Below, piece by piece: positions 43,896-54,451 of a stretch of 64,000 nucleotides of DNA (its first letter is position 1; every line of letters begins with the position of its first letter). The stretch covers positions 4,473,115-4,537,114 of the forward strand of contig CP053161.1 of the NCBI GenBank assembly GCA_014607495.2. The letters run 5' to 3'. Made by a program: the position numbers and the translations under genes. The stretch is from Carposina sasakii (lineage: Eukaryota; Arthropoda; Insecta; Lepidoptera; Carposinidae). Under the pieces are notes generated by a model that did no database searches, had not been told where the DNA came from, and saw nothing but the letters and a program-made list of their open reading frames with translations.

Positions 43896-44365
43896 AAATA
43901 ATAACTTTGTTACTTTTACTGTATGTATAGTGCCCTGTTACCTCAAGTGCGTATTTGCTGAAGACCAAAGTGTGAAAAAATTCTACGAACTCTAACTGGC
44001 GTAATAGAGTGAAAAGTATAAGAAAATATGTATATTATGCGTCCTAACCTCGATACAGGTCAAAAAACGGAATAGAGCTAGTATTAACACATACTGTATT
44101 AACATATTCACCGGTATAACACAATCCCTATTCATTGTATTGAGAAATATCTTCGTTGACGACATGTAGTAAACTCGTATCGATCAGATTTTGGAAAACC
44201 AATAGGCATAAGCTATCACGTAAAATCCTCTTAGCTCAAGAGCTACAAACATTATAAAAGTCTATCATTGTGTTAAATCTACAGTTAATAAAGTAAATAA
44301 ATAGTAATAAAAGGAGTATCAATGATATTTATTAGCACTATAATCTTTCTTATTATTTTCCATAT
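43896..44365. other. spacer, no gene seen
   Basis: No gene or shared repeat recognised. Confidence 0.45.
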
Positions 44366-44955
44366 AAATGAAATTGTATTAGGCGTTACAATTCGGAAGT
44401 TCAAACATTCACTATGGGTGCGCCCACCACCGGGCCCTACACCCTCCACTGACCCTCGGATCTGATAACTCATAACTGCGAAAACAGGCACTTGCACTAA
44501 CTACAATCGCCACGAGAAACCAGACCCGAGCACCTAGCATGCAAGACAATACATTGCACTATTCCGAAACTCTAAAACCCAACACATTACCTACACAGAA
44601 TTAACTACCCTCTACTAAGTATTAAAAAATATATAAATAATTACCTACCATACCTTACATTACCTTAGTAGAGGTTAGTTAATTCTGTGTAGGTAATGTG
44701 TTGGGTTTTAGAGTTTCATAATAATTAGTGGTTTACTAATTTCTATAATCCTGAGGATGCCACGGTTATTGGCGAAACATATGTAGATTAATCTAGTTTT
44801 TTATTTCGGAATAGTGCAATGTATTGTCTTGCATGCTAGGTGCTCGGGTCTGGTTTCTCGTGGCGATTGTAGTTAGTACAAGTGCCTGTTTTCGCAGTTA
44901 TGAGTTATCAGATCCGAGGGTCAGTGGAGGGTGTAGGGCCCGGTGATGGGCGCAT
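44366..44955 (-). mobile_element. FBR foldback retroposon, largest palindromic copy
   Basis: On the minus strand it ends AATTTCATTT (44366 side) and opens within the GC-rich block (44955 side). The arms, about 44400-44620 and 44660-44955, are near-perfect inverted copies. One carries an extra segment of about 87 bp (44726-44812, CACGGTTATTGGCGAAACAT region). Transcribed, it would fold into one long hairpin. No target duplication was found by eye. Confidence 0.8.
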
Positions 44956-44989
44956 GATAAACAGATCAAATCAGATGATAAACAAAATA

Positions 44990-45275
44990 GCGGTGATAGC
45001 CTAGTGGTTAAGACGTGCACCTTCCAAGCGGGAGGCGTAAGTTCCATCCCAGTCACGGGCCTGTAGCAATGAATTTATTTCATGTACAGATCGTTGGTCC
45101 TGCGCCTTATCTCTCTCCGGTCGTGTCGGCTGCCGTCCCATCGGACTATGAGAGTGACGGAATAGAGAGTTTACGCACACAATTGTGCACTTTAATATCT
45201 CCTGCGTACCTGGCCAATCTCTGTAGAGATTAGTCGCCTTGGCCGAAATACGGTCGGAGATCATCATCATCATCA
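44990..45275 (+). mobile_element. S2 tRNA-derived SINE
   Basis: GCGGTGATAGCCTAGTGGTT, GTTCCATCCCAGTCACGGGC and GGCCGAAATACGGTCGGAGA, then ATCATCATCATCAT. It has an internal deletion relative to 22997-23368 (the ATTTTAATGTTGC segment). Confidence 0.8.
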
Positions 45276-45799
45276 TACATACAATATGAACAATGTTAAT
45301 GTCTTCAACTATCAAATAGTCACGTTCAGTCTGAAAATGTTCCACAAATTCTTACACCACATTTCTGCTAAATCTTTCTCCAGGTAACAATTCGAATGCA
45401 TAGTTCTGCAGTTTTCTCAATAAATAAACATTAAGAGACCGGCGACGATTTATTCATTGACTATGAATAGTAAGTGGACGTCACGAAATAAACGCAATAA
45501 ATATACACTTGGAATTTCCTGTTTTTTAGGAAAAAATTTGCGCATAATAATAAATAACTGTAATGCTCACAAGCATTCTCAAGAATTCTCAAGCAGAAAA
45601 TAACAATGCTAGAGTAAAAAAAACTAATCTATTCTAATATAATTAATCTGAATAGTGACCTAAAACTGGAAGGGTGTGTTCTTTGTGTAACGCAGGTATT
45701 CGATAAGGATTTCCTGAAATTGCCACGAGAACGGGCAAAACGGAACATGGGCGTCCTCTAGTAATCAATAAGGTTTAAAATACACCGAAAGGATTCTTC
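45276..45799. other. spacer with a Helitron 3' relic
   Basis: About 45700-45763 (ATTTCCTGAAATTGCCACGA to GGGCGTCCTCTAGT) looks like the end of the 28.7-kb Helitron type. Nothing else seen. Confidence 0.5.
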
Positions 45800-46015
45800 A
45801 CTACTACTCGTACATTACTTCTGTGCATGTGGCAAAAGTCGTCTAAGGAAGTCGGGCATTCTCTCAGGCGATAAGCAAGCAACTTGTCACTGATTTTAAA
45901 CATGTCCCCGCTATGCTTAACGTGGCTAAGGGATCTCCTGTAAGTTCCCTCAGTTCTGGCTACCCCATGTCGAGAACACAACCGCGTGTATATGTATGTA
46001 TGTATTTAAAGATAT
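45800..46015 (+). repeat. B repeat with (TATG)n tail
   Basis: GTGCATGTGGCAAAAGTCGT, CGGGCATTCTCTCAGGCGAT, CCCGCTATGCTTAACGTGGC and TGTATATGTATGTATGTAT. Confidence 0.7.
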
Positions 46016-46644
46016 AATGGACATTACAACCGTAAACGCTCTTACTGCACCCCATTATCAATTTTCCCTTAAAATTTCCAAACATCATCAAGCACGTCTC
46101 GATCGAATTGACACGTATACATAGGTGTTTTGGTTAATATTTATGAGCGACAATCGAGGGCCCTGCCTGCTGGAGACGCCTTGGACAGGTCCGCTTCATT
46201 ATTCATCGCGTTATATCGTGCGGGCGAGCGCCTACCGATTTACGGTTACTGGATGACGCAGTATCGGCGAAAATACTATAAAATACAGAACCTTTAAAAA
46301 ATACATTAACGTTTAATTAGATTTTAATTTTTTTGTTGCACGTTGTTGCTTAACTGCATAACGGCACTAACTGTTTTCAAAGTTGAGATTAGTAGTTTAA
46401 ATTCAACATTATGAGATCCAACAGTTTGGGAATCGAACATTTTGAGAATTCAACATAATATTCCGGAAGGAAATTTTAAATTGGCATTTCGCCTTTACTA
46501 AAAGTGTACACAAGGTAAGAGTGTTTGTAGTAATTTGTTTTAGTTTTTGTAGTACATAAGAGTTCAGAGGGATTTAAGTTTGAGTCAAGGATTATTTACA
46601 TGGGGGTGAGATTCTTAATACCCGGCCTAAAAAAAAATCATAAG
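46016..46644. other. spacer, no gene seen
   Basis: No gene or shared repeat recognised. Confidence 0.45.
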
Positions 46645-46783
46645 TAAAATTCGACATCCGAGTAATTGACCCGGTGGCTTAGTAGTTATAGCGGCTGGCA
46701 CGGTTTGCAGTGGTCGTGTGTTCGATTCCCACTCGGGTGAAGAATTTTATCCATTTTCTTTATTAATAATTTTATAAAATCAT
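46645..46783 (+). mobile_element. S1 tRNA-derived SINE
   Basis: TAATTGACCCGGTGGCTTAG (A box) and GTGTTCGATTCCCACTCGGG (B box), then GAAGAATTTTATCC and TTTCTTTATTAATAATTTTA. About 139 bp. Confidence 0.75.
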
Positions 46784-47265
46784 AGGTCTCAAAATACAGT
46801 TAATCCAAGTAGAGATTATTACCCACTCTAAATCTTTGACCAACCGATAAAATATTTTCATTAAAAACAGATTTGAGTTAAGAAAATTCAGGTTTATGGC
46901 ATGCTGGCTTATTAAGAACCATTAATGGAAGACTTATTGTCAATTAACATGACATTAATTAACCTTTAAATCCTCTTTTCTTTGGGACAGGTGAAAACAA
47001 GGATTAAATTACATTTACGTTTACAATGAAAAACAGTGGCTTTGTCCGTAGTTTAGCGACAATGGATAAATGAACAATTATTGTAAGCAATAAGATTCCT
47101 TATTAGCTGTATTAATTGATATCTATCAACGGATGTGCACTTTTTAATAAATTGCGTCAATGGTGCTATTGTTTTAAAATATATGTAAATTATAAAATAA
47201 AATGAAGAATAATGTAATGGAAATCCATCGATCAGCTGCCTCTTAATCGTATTGGTATTTAATTA
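46784..47265. other. spacer, no gene seen
   Basis: AT-rich, nothing recognised. Confidence 0.45.
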
Positions 47266-47722
47266 ACATATCAATCATCATCTCATTGTCATTTTCCTGC
47301 CCTGTTCCCATTTATTTGGGGTCGGCGCCATGTTATTTTCTTCAATTCATCCCTATTATCCATCATCTCATTGCTCACTCCCAGTTCACGCATATCCTCC
47401 CTCACACAGTCCATCCAACACTTCTTTGGTCTACCTCTTCCTTTATATCTATCCACATTCATGCACAACACTCTCTGCAAAATATGCCTTTCATCCCGTC
47501 GTCGCTTTACATGCCCGTACCAAGACAGACGGTTACTTCGTAACTTAAAATTGTCTGTGATCGGCGCAACTTTCAAACTTCCTCTTATATACTCATTTCT
47601 TATTTTATTCATTCTTGTAACTCCACACATCCATCTCAACATTCTCATCTCGCTTACATGCAATTGATTTTCATCCTTCTTCTTTACGGCCCAGCATTCA
47701 GATCCATTAATTAACATATCCA
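47266..47722 (-). pseudogene. RTE-type LINE ORF2 C-terminal remnant
   Basis: A frame of about 140 codons, open on the minus strand, reads NGSECWAVKKKDENQLHVSE, then MRMLRWMCGVTRMNKIRNEY, NRLSWYGHVKRR, GRGRPKKCWMDCVREDM and ...ITWRRPQINGNRAGK at the stop. This matches in style the C-terminus of RTE-clade ORF2 proteins after the RT domain; in-frame matches are often mislabelled as host proteins. The RT and endonuclease parts are absent, so it is a 5'-truncated dead copy. The element's 3' end lies at the low-coordinate side, with ATGATGA-type sequence (CAATCATCATCTCATTGTCA). No stop or frameshift is visible within the remnant, which suggests moderate age. Confidence 0.85.
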
Positions 47723-47751
47723 TTGCTCGTTTACTATTTAAGTTAAGTACA

Positions 47752-47930
47752 TGCTGTGCTCCCGAAATGGGGGTGCCAGAACTGCTGGATCACCCATTTA
47801 GCTTGGCGGGGACAAGTGTAATGTTCAGTTGCTAGCGTATGCCAAAGAGAATGCCTGAGTTCTCTCGACTTTTACGTGCTTGCACGGAAGGAGACGCAGC
47901 TGATGTATTCTAGTGAAGCCCCGCAGCAGC
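47752..47930 (-). repeat. B repeat
   Basis: CTCCCGAAATGGGGGTGCCA, GAACTGCTGGATCAC, CATTTAGCTTGGCGGGGACA and GTATTCTAGTGAAGCCCCGC, reversed. Confidence 0.65.
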
Positions 47931-48107
47931 AAAGCCATTTCTAGTAAATCTATATAATTTCATTCTTCCTTACTTTCTTTTAATTTTGTATCTACGTTAT
48001 GACAGTTTACTTACTACGAGTACAGTACTTGGAACTGTCGCATTCTGAAAAGTTAATGCACAATTACGTTATTATAAATGCTACGGGATGCCCGGCTCTC
48101 TAAGGAT

Positions 48108-48120
48108 ATTATATCTATCT

Positions 48121-48153
<33 letters not shown>

Positions 48154-48155
48154 AC
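48108..48155 (+). repeat. (CTAT)n microsatellite
   Basis: Nine or so CTAT units run after ATATCTATCTT and end in ACATACG. Confidence 0.9.
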
Positions 48156-48426
48156 ATACGCATATTACAATGTGGGGGTTTTTTCACAAGTACCCTCATC
48201 GCGGGTATGTATGGTACGTCTCGCTCGGTGGATAGTAGGTATATTAAATTGTAATGTTAGATGCAGGATAAGTAGGTGTGTTGTAGCTTTTTATTTATAG
48301 TTTTGGGTTTATTTGTGCTTGAAGAGGGATGACGGCAGTGTTCAGAAAAACCAGTAATGGTTTATGTAAACACTGTTGGCACGAACTATTGTGAGTTATG
48401 TAGAAATAAATAAATTTAAAAAAAAA

Positions 48427-48631
48427 TGTAACGGATCGCTGTCTGTACATGGAAGATATATGCCAAAAAAAAATTAGGAGACCTTTATCAACGCAATAGT
48501 ACCCAAAAGAATGATTTTTGGAATATATTGTGACAGGTCCCACTTAACATATAGGCTACTTTTTATCCCGGATAATTTCGACTTTTTTTTTTATAGAGTC
48601 CACGCGGACGGAATCGAGGACGTCCACTAGT
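48427..48631 (+). mobile_element. Helitron-like element, altered interior
   Basis: GTAACGGATCGCTGTCTGTA to GAGGACGTCCACTAGT. Shares CACTTAACATATAGGCTACT with 20418-20638. A segment GGAGACCTTTATCAACGCAA replaces part of the usual 5' half and also occurs at 63914, near the window end. Confidence 0.7.
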
Positions 48632-48961
48632 AGGTAATCAATTATTTCAGAAAAACAAAATAGTTATTACATAATAACTTGCTTTCAGCTCAAGCACACC
48701 TACGTTTTTGCACGTTCCCACGGGAACCATATATTATTCAGTTACTAGTTGCTCGAGTTTCCTTTTCTTTATCCGCGGGATCTCTAATTTATCCCGGAAT
48801 AAAGTACCTATATGAATAGCAAACTCCCAAGTTCTTCAAGTAAGGATTTTCTGAAATTCCCAAGAATTAAAATTCCTGTTATTTCACGCGGTAGGTAAGT
48901 ACTACATAATACAATTATACCTAGAAACGAACTCGAAGCGATATTCATCATTATAAATGTC

Positions 48962-49035
48962 CTGTCATTCACACCCAGGGCTCCAGGACCTATGGCATCG
49001 CAGGCAGGGTCACTACCAACTAAACCAAACCATAG
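48962..49035 (-). mobile_element. S3 SINE head fragment
   Basis: ACACCCAGGGCTCCAGGACC and CGCAGGCAGGGTCACTACCA: reverse of the S3 tRNA-like head. Confidence 0.55.
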
Positions 49036-49447
49036 AGGGATAAGATGTCATAGAGTGCTTATATCCTACTAACTGCGTCGATGCACCATGAGACTTTCTG
49101 GTACCTCACAGTGCCAGTCCTTGACCCTTAGATTGCATTACTGTATATGACAGTACATTAGTAATGTGGTACATTACAGTAATGCAATCAAACATGCAAC
49201 TTCGCCATTTTTAATATCAGTAAACAGAAGCGAGATGCTGCAAGTTCCCCTAAGTTGCATGATTAATTATATACGCCGCATCTGCCAGCTGCCGGTGGTA
49301 GGTAATATACGTGTGTCCAGGAGCCCTAGACTAGATCAGGCAGGGCGTAAATAACGTCTAGGTCTCGTAAATTCATCTGGTTAGCCTCGTGTGTGGCTGT
49401 GCCAGCGGAAACTCTTTGCTTGCCACAGAGTAGATGATTGCAGTAGA

Positions 49448-49580
49448 TTAGGGGCCGATTTTTTCAAACGTCAGATAGCCTATGATATGCTGATGCTGTC
49501 TTTCTCTGTAACTTGATCGTAAGACAGCATCAACTTTATTCTTCTGGTAGACTATCTGACGTTTGGAAAGTCAGCCCTAA
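49448..49580. mobile_element. foldback MITE with TTA/TAA ends
   Basis: TTAGGGGCCGATTTTTTCAA to TTTGGAAAGTCAGCCCTAA. Inner arms CGTCAGATAG and CTATCTGACG, with GATGCTGTCTTT and AAGACAGCATC around the centre. 133 bp. Confidence 0.7.
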
Positions 49581-50206
49581 GTCGCAGGAATAGAATAACA
49601 AGTCCCTTTACTTATGATTCTATGGTCGTAGATTAACTAGCTGGTCATTTAGTCAGATGCAATAAAAACATACGTAACGAAAAATAGATTATCACAGTAA
49701 AATCTTCGATGTTTATTAATAGGCATATACAGTATATTTTGGCTTGAGATATTACGAGCAGCTTTCTGTTATACTAGGCTAACATCTTTAATTCAGGCGA
49801 AAAACTTTCCATGATATATATTTCCCTCTATTCACTTCATTTAACATAGTTAGTATACCTCTTCTATACTTTTGCATTCAAGTTTGATACTGTAGGTGTA
49901 TTGGCAAGTGTAGTAGGCATGGAGAAAAGGGAGGTTTTTAAATTTCCCTGTCCAAATTGCGCTACTATATTTAGTCTCATCTATGTCCAGACTATCTTAT
50001 TCTATCTGGCCATCTAAAATATTTGGCGCGCAATTTTGACACGGCTGCGGAAATAAACCGGCGAAACGCTGAAATATGGCCGCGGAAGGCGCAAGATACA
50101 TTCAAATTTAATGCGAATTTACTAGTCTACATAAATTATGTTTTGTTTCAAAAAGCTTTTGCGCTTGATACATAAACTTGCACACTGAATTACGCTTGCA
50201 CTGTGC
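49581..50206. other. spacer, no gene seen
   Basis: No gene or shared repeat recognised. Confidence 0.45.
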
Positions 50207-50422
50207 ATCCTACTAATCCTACTTAATATTATAAACGCGAAAGTTTCTAAGTACGAGTATGGATGGATGGATGTTTGTTACTCTTTCACGTAAAAAAAAT
50301 TTGGTATGGAGTTAGCTGATACCCTGGATTAACACATAGGCTACTTTTTATCCCGGGAAAATATTTTTATCCCGGTTAATTAGGACATTTTGTTTTATCT
50401 GCAGTCGCGGGCGTTCACTAAT
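50207..50422 (+). mobile_element. Helitron-like element, 3' end mutated
   Basis: TCCTACTTAATATTATAAAC, GGATGGATGGATGTTTGTTA, ACACATAGGCTACTTTTTAT and CGCGGGCGTTCACTAAT. The last bases are CTAAT where others have CTAGT. Same subfamily as 6692-6923. Confidence 0.75.
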
Positions 50423-50504
50423 ATTACATAATTATGAGATGGCTAATACCTTTATTTAAGGGCATGACCCCGTCAATACCAGAAATTGCGTACCTACATA
50501 TAAA

Positions 50505-50600
50505 TTATAGATAGACACAGCTGTCTTCCCGAAATAGGGTAGCCAGAACTGCAGGATCACAAAAGAGATCTTACAGCCACGTTTGTCATAGTGGAAACAA
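50505..50600 (-). repeat. B repeat, 3' end
   Basis: CACAGCTGTCTTCCCGAAAT, AGGGTAGCCAGAACTGCAGG and TCTTACAGCCACGTTTG. Uninterrupted reference for the B copy broken at 42053. Confidence 0.65.
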
Positions 50601-50659
50601 CGGTAATTGCGTCTTTATTAAAAACATATTAATGAACTAATCCATTCTTAAACTTTCGT

Positions 50660-51415
50660 GCAAAAAAAGTGGGTGTGTTATTTATAATAATCACATTAAT
50701 TACATAGTTAAAAAATCCAGTAAAGCCTTAGGTTTCTTAAAAAGAACTTGCTCTCAGTTCAACAACATTAAACTCTTCAAAATTTTATTCTGTGCCTTGG
50801 TACGTAGCTCCCTAGAGTATTGCTCTCAGGTTTGGAACCCACGGTACAATATCTACATAGATAGGCTTGAGTCAATACAAATAAAATTTCTGAAATATAT
50901 TCAATTTAAATCGAAATGCTTTGATTCAAGTTATATTGCAATGTGTCGTAGGCATCATATCCTTCCTCTTTATATAAGACGACAAATCGCTGATGTAACT
51001 ATACTAGTTAAAATAGCTCAAAACTCAATGGATACCCCTAATTTACTGGCAAAACTTTTTCTTAAAGTACCGAATAGATCTGTAAGAATACCTTCGATCC
51101 TTGCTGTCTCTCGCAGTTTAAGCAACTATAGGCAAAATTCATTCTTTATTAGATCGGCACATGATTTTAACAGGCTGGCTATCTACTCGGAACTCGACTT
51201 GTTCAACTCAAACCCCAAATATTGCAGAACTACAATTGCTAGGTTGTGGTTTAATGGTTCTCAATCTGTCTTTAACTAGTTTTATGTAACAGACAAGCAT
51301 TTTTGCTACAGTCATGTGAAAACATGTAAATGGTGTTTAGTTTTATTCATAGTTGTATATTAAGATAAACTGACTGTTTGTTTTCCGAATAAAATAAAAT
51401 AAATAAAATAAATAC
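50660..51415 (+). pseudogene. jockey-type LINE ORF2 C-terminus, 5'-truncated
   Basis: In frame from about 50680 to the stop at 51277-51279: HINYIVKKSSKALGFLKRTC, then FCALVRSSLEYCSQVWNP, DRLESIQIKFLKYIQFK and ...RLWFNGSQSVFN. This is the region that follows the RT core in jockey-like LINEs (the LEYCSQVWNP pattern). Near the 5' edge the YLGVIFD-type motif is broken, and nothing of RT motifs A-C remains. A 3' UTR follows and ends in AATAAAATAAAATAAATAAA, a LINE-like tail, before an A repeat. It differs from the intact LINE at 33 kb and is not a copy of it. The product would be non-functional. Confidence 0.85.
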
Positions 51416-51420
51416 TGTAC

Positions 51421-51620
51421 AAGTCAGTATAGGGACAAGAGGGTCTTGGTGTTTTGTAGGCGATGGGTTGACCACCTGTCACTACTAACCAAACTTGTAT
51501 ATCTCAACTATACCCTCAAAATTGGTCAGAAGTGGCACCATGTGGTTCTATCGGCCCTTGGTGCTCTGCCGACCCCGTAAGGGATAAAGGCGTGGTTATA
51601 TGTATGTATGTAGGTATGTA
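51421..51620 (+). repeat. A repeat with (TATG)n tail, most complete
   Basis: Starts AAGTCAGTATAGGGACAAGA, then GGGTCTTGGTGTTTTGTAGG, CTCAACTATACCCTCAAAAT and CGACCCCGTAAGGGATAAAG, ending GTGGTTATATGTATGTATG. Confidence 0.75.
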
Positions 51621-51896
51621 TACAAAATAATTATTTATTTCCATATAATGTAGTATTTGTGTTCTTAGTTCATTATAATAAAAACAACGCATAAAGCCCC
51701 CATGTAAATGTCATTCCACTTTTCAGTTGACCTACATTTTGCTGAAAACAGCCAATCAAAGCCGACCTTTACAGTTATATATTTTCTTTTATGAGATTAA
51801 CATTTGTCATCATCAATGTACTTTTAAACTATCATTATATTTACATCGTAAAAAACTCGTTAAAACTCTAAATACCTACTTTAGAATAAAGACTAG

Positions 51897-52080
51897 GTCT
51901 AAATCAGTGGTCCCAAAGTGGTCCAGGTGGACCCCCAGGGGTCCACAGGAGACTCGATGGGGGTCTACATTTGCGTGAAAAAATGGGGCTTCATAATTAA
52001 TTGGTATGCGGTGTACGAGAACCAGTTAACTTTTGAAAGGGGTCTATGAGAAAAAATATTTGAGAATCTCTGGTCTAAAT
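51897..52080. mobile_element. hAT-type MITE with 8-bp TSD
   Basis: The 168-bp element (51905-52072) starts CAGTGGTCCCAAAGTGGTCC and ends ATTTGAGAATCTCTG. GTCTAAAT flanks it at 51897-51904 and 52073-52080, perfect. CAGNGGTTC-like termini and 8-bp duplications are hallmarks of hAT elements. Non-coding. Confidence 0.88.
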
Positions 52081-52372
52081 TAAGATATTTAAAACTATCT
52101 GCTATGAAATAAATTTTATTTTAAGTTACTTTTCGTTTGGGTATATTTTTGCGCTCCAAGACGATATCTCGAGCTCCATGTCGATACTCAGAAAGCCAAA
52201 GTGGCATTTAGCAGAGCACGCGCTTGCATCGCATTCCCATTGCTTCGGCTAACTAATAATTGGTACCACTAGCCAAAGGATTTATCTACCTATATCACAT
52301 TGATCTAGAATAGTTGAGTAAGTAAAATAAATGTTCATATAAAAAAAATAAAAAAAAAATATATCTGACCCG

Positions 52373-52562
52373 CCCCCATATTACCTAACTAGCAAAAGCA
52401 AAGCGATAGCGTAAATTGTACAAACATCGCTGATTGCTTGTCAAATTCGTATTACGTAAAATGAATATTCAAAGGAACTTTGACAGTTCAATGCAAATAT
52501 TATACAATTTTCGCTATCGCATCGCTTCGGCTTTGCTATTGCAAATTAGGTAATCAGGGAGC
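52373..52562. mobile_element. P palindromic MITE
   Basis: CCCCCATATTACCTAACTAG to AAATTAGGTAATCAGGGAG. Arms GCAAAAGCAAAGCGATAGCG and TCGCTATCGCATCGCTTCGG. Flanked by CCG on both sides, then B-repeat tail sequence (TAAACGTGGATGTAGAATG). Confidence 0.75.
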
Positions 52563-52649
52563 CGCTAAACGTGGATGTAGAATGTCCTCCGCGATTCTGC
52601 ATTATTGGGAACACAGCCGCGGCCGTGTCTAGTATAGTTACTTCAAGTA

Positions 52650-52875
52650 ATAGTTATTTAGAATGAAACAGAAACATTTCCTATTGGATTCGTTACCGGT
52701 CGCTAGATTATTGTATTTGTGCCTGAAAATCGGCGGTAGACTCATCACTTACCACGTGGGACTTAACCTAATAGGCTACTTAACTTAATAGGTTAAGGTG
52801 AAAAGTGTGTATAATTTGCACACTTCTGCGTAACCTCTTTGGGGGATGACGCGTGACTCATACCCTCGTGGGTAA
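52650..52875 (+). repeat. D repeat
   Basis: ATTGGATTCGTTACCGGTCG, CTTACCACGTGGGACTTAAC and TGCACACTTCTGCGTAACCT, then GGGGGATGACGCGTGACTCA. Matches 55435-55570. Its 3' end resembles those of A and C. Confidence 0.6.
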
Positions 52876-52886
52876 AAACCCCCTTA

Positions 52887-53681
52887 AAAAAAGCGGGTGG
52901 GGCTGTGTCGGGGCACACGGCCGTTGGTTTTAACGTGAAACGTCTATGTTAGCGAATCGCTTTTAAAGTAAAAGATTGAAATGAAAACAAGATGGACGCT
53001 GTTTTAAGTATTTTAATAAAAAAAGAACAGGTACGTAATAGAAACATAAAATACATAGCAAATGTTTATATATTTATTGTCACTTTCTGGTTATTTTAAA
53101 TAGCAGCCGCCCACGACTTCGTCCGCGTGAGGGGGCGTTGTACCCGTGCGAAGCCGGGCAGGTTGTTGTATAGACTGTAGCCTTCCTTGGTAAATGGGCT
53201 ATCTAACACTGAAAGAATTTTTCAAATCAGACCAGTAGTTCCTGAGATTAGCGCGTTCAAACAAACAAACAAACAAACTCTTCAGCTTTATAATATTAGT
53301 ATAGATATAAATACTGTCCAAATTACACTTATTTTTGTATAAATCAATTGGTTCAAATAAACTTGACAAACACACGAAAGAATCACCACGCTATAAAGTC
53401 GGAGTCACGAGTTACACTGAATAGAAACAAGCCTGAGCGCCGGTTTCGCACAGTTATCGCAGTATCCCTCCCCCGCCCCCCCGCTTGACCCCGACACGAA
53501 CTCAATGTCATAACAGCGAGCTGACTATATAAGTGAAATATTTACACCACATTTTTGTTTCTAAGACCAATAGTTTTTTAATTATTAAGGTACGATGATA
53601 TAGACCTTTTCGTTACGGTCCAGTTTTTAAACCTGGTACCCGTATGTGTCGGCGCGATTTTAAAGACGTTTCACGTCAAAA
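52887..53681. mobile_element. TIR element, copy 1, interrupted by Helitron
   Basis: Opens AAAAAAGCGGGTGGGGCTGT and ends GACGTTTCACGTCAAAA. TTTTAACGTGAAACGTCT near the left end and the inverse of TTTTGACGTGAAACGTCT at the right end form 18-bp inverted repeats with one mismatch. Apart from the Helitron at 53100-53311 it is almost identical to 59735-60427. Non-coding; superfamily unknown. Confidence 0.8.
53100..53311 (-). mobile_element. Helitron-like element in TIR element
   Basis: On the minus strand it reads TCTATACTAATATTATAAAG to GCGGGCGGCTGCTA. The uninterrupted site at about 60049-60058 (TTAAATATAAATAC) shows insertion between A and T with no duplication, the Helitron rule. The 3' end lacks the G of CTAG. 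Confidence 0.85.
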
Positions 53682-53693
53682 AATTGAATTAAA

Positions 53694-53719
53694 AAAATAT
53701 ATATATATATATATATATT
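53694..53719. repeat. (TA)n microsatellite
   Basis: A pure TA run beside the right end of the TIR element. Confidence 0.9.
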
Positions 53720-54248
53720 TGTATTCACAAGCAGATTACATCTTTACAGTAATAGTTACTTCAAACTTGAATGAATTCCAGAGTGACCTGTAAACGGAGC
53801 TATACTCGCCACTACTGACCGCAAGGCCACAAAGCTTTCTTTAAAAAACCCCTTTCAAGCTCCGACCACTTTGCGTTCGCATTGTGGAAAAGACTTTTTG
53901 TTTATTGTCGTAAATGGTCGCAATAAAAGAGACTTTTGTTGTCAAATGTCGTCCGCTTTTTCCAGTACAGGTTTTTACTTTTTAAACCTTTGAAGTTATA
54001 CTTGGGAATACGAAATGTTAATGGTTTTGAATGTTTAATGCAGCTTCGATTCCGTTTGATGTTCAATTGGTTGCTCCAGTACCTGCATGGTTTTGAAGGA
54101 CTACTTGTATTTTCCTATTTATTTATAGCTGCGTCCGTTTTCTTCAAAATTATTTTCTATAGTGACTTTTTACCCGACTGCGAGGAGGAGGGTTATATTT
54201 TCCGAGTGTGTGTAAGTTTCTTTGTATATATATATATTTTAAGACACG

Positions 54249-54451
54249 CTCTAGATCAGAGGTTCACAAACTTTTATTTCTCGTAGACCCCTTTCAAAAG
54301 TTTACTGGTTCTGGTGGACCCCCTACAGGCCTACATCACATACAAATTAATTGTGAACTTCAATTTTTTCACGCCAACGTAGACCCCCGTCGAGTCTCCT
54401 GTAGACCCCTGGGGGTCCAACTGGACCACTTTGGGAACCACTGCTCTAGAT
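54249..54451. mobile_element. hAT-type MITE with 8-bp TSD, second copy
   Basis: The 187-bp element (54257-54443) starts CAGAGGTTCACAAACTTTTA and ends CTTTGGGAACCACTG. CTCTAGAT duplicated at 54249-54256 and 54444-54451. It is the 51905 element in the opposite orientation. Two open frames over this region derive from the repeat. Confidence 0.88.

Noticed and set aside
47286..47667. Forward-strand open frames of 72-98 codons
   Set aside because: Antisense shadows of the RTE ORF2 remnant on the minus strand.
53936..54286. 116-codon hydrophobic frame
   Set aside because: Phe/Leu-rich from T-rich DNA, and its end runs into a hAT MITE. No gene evidence.
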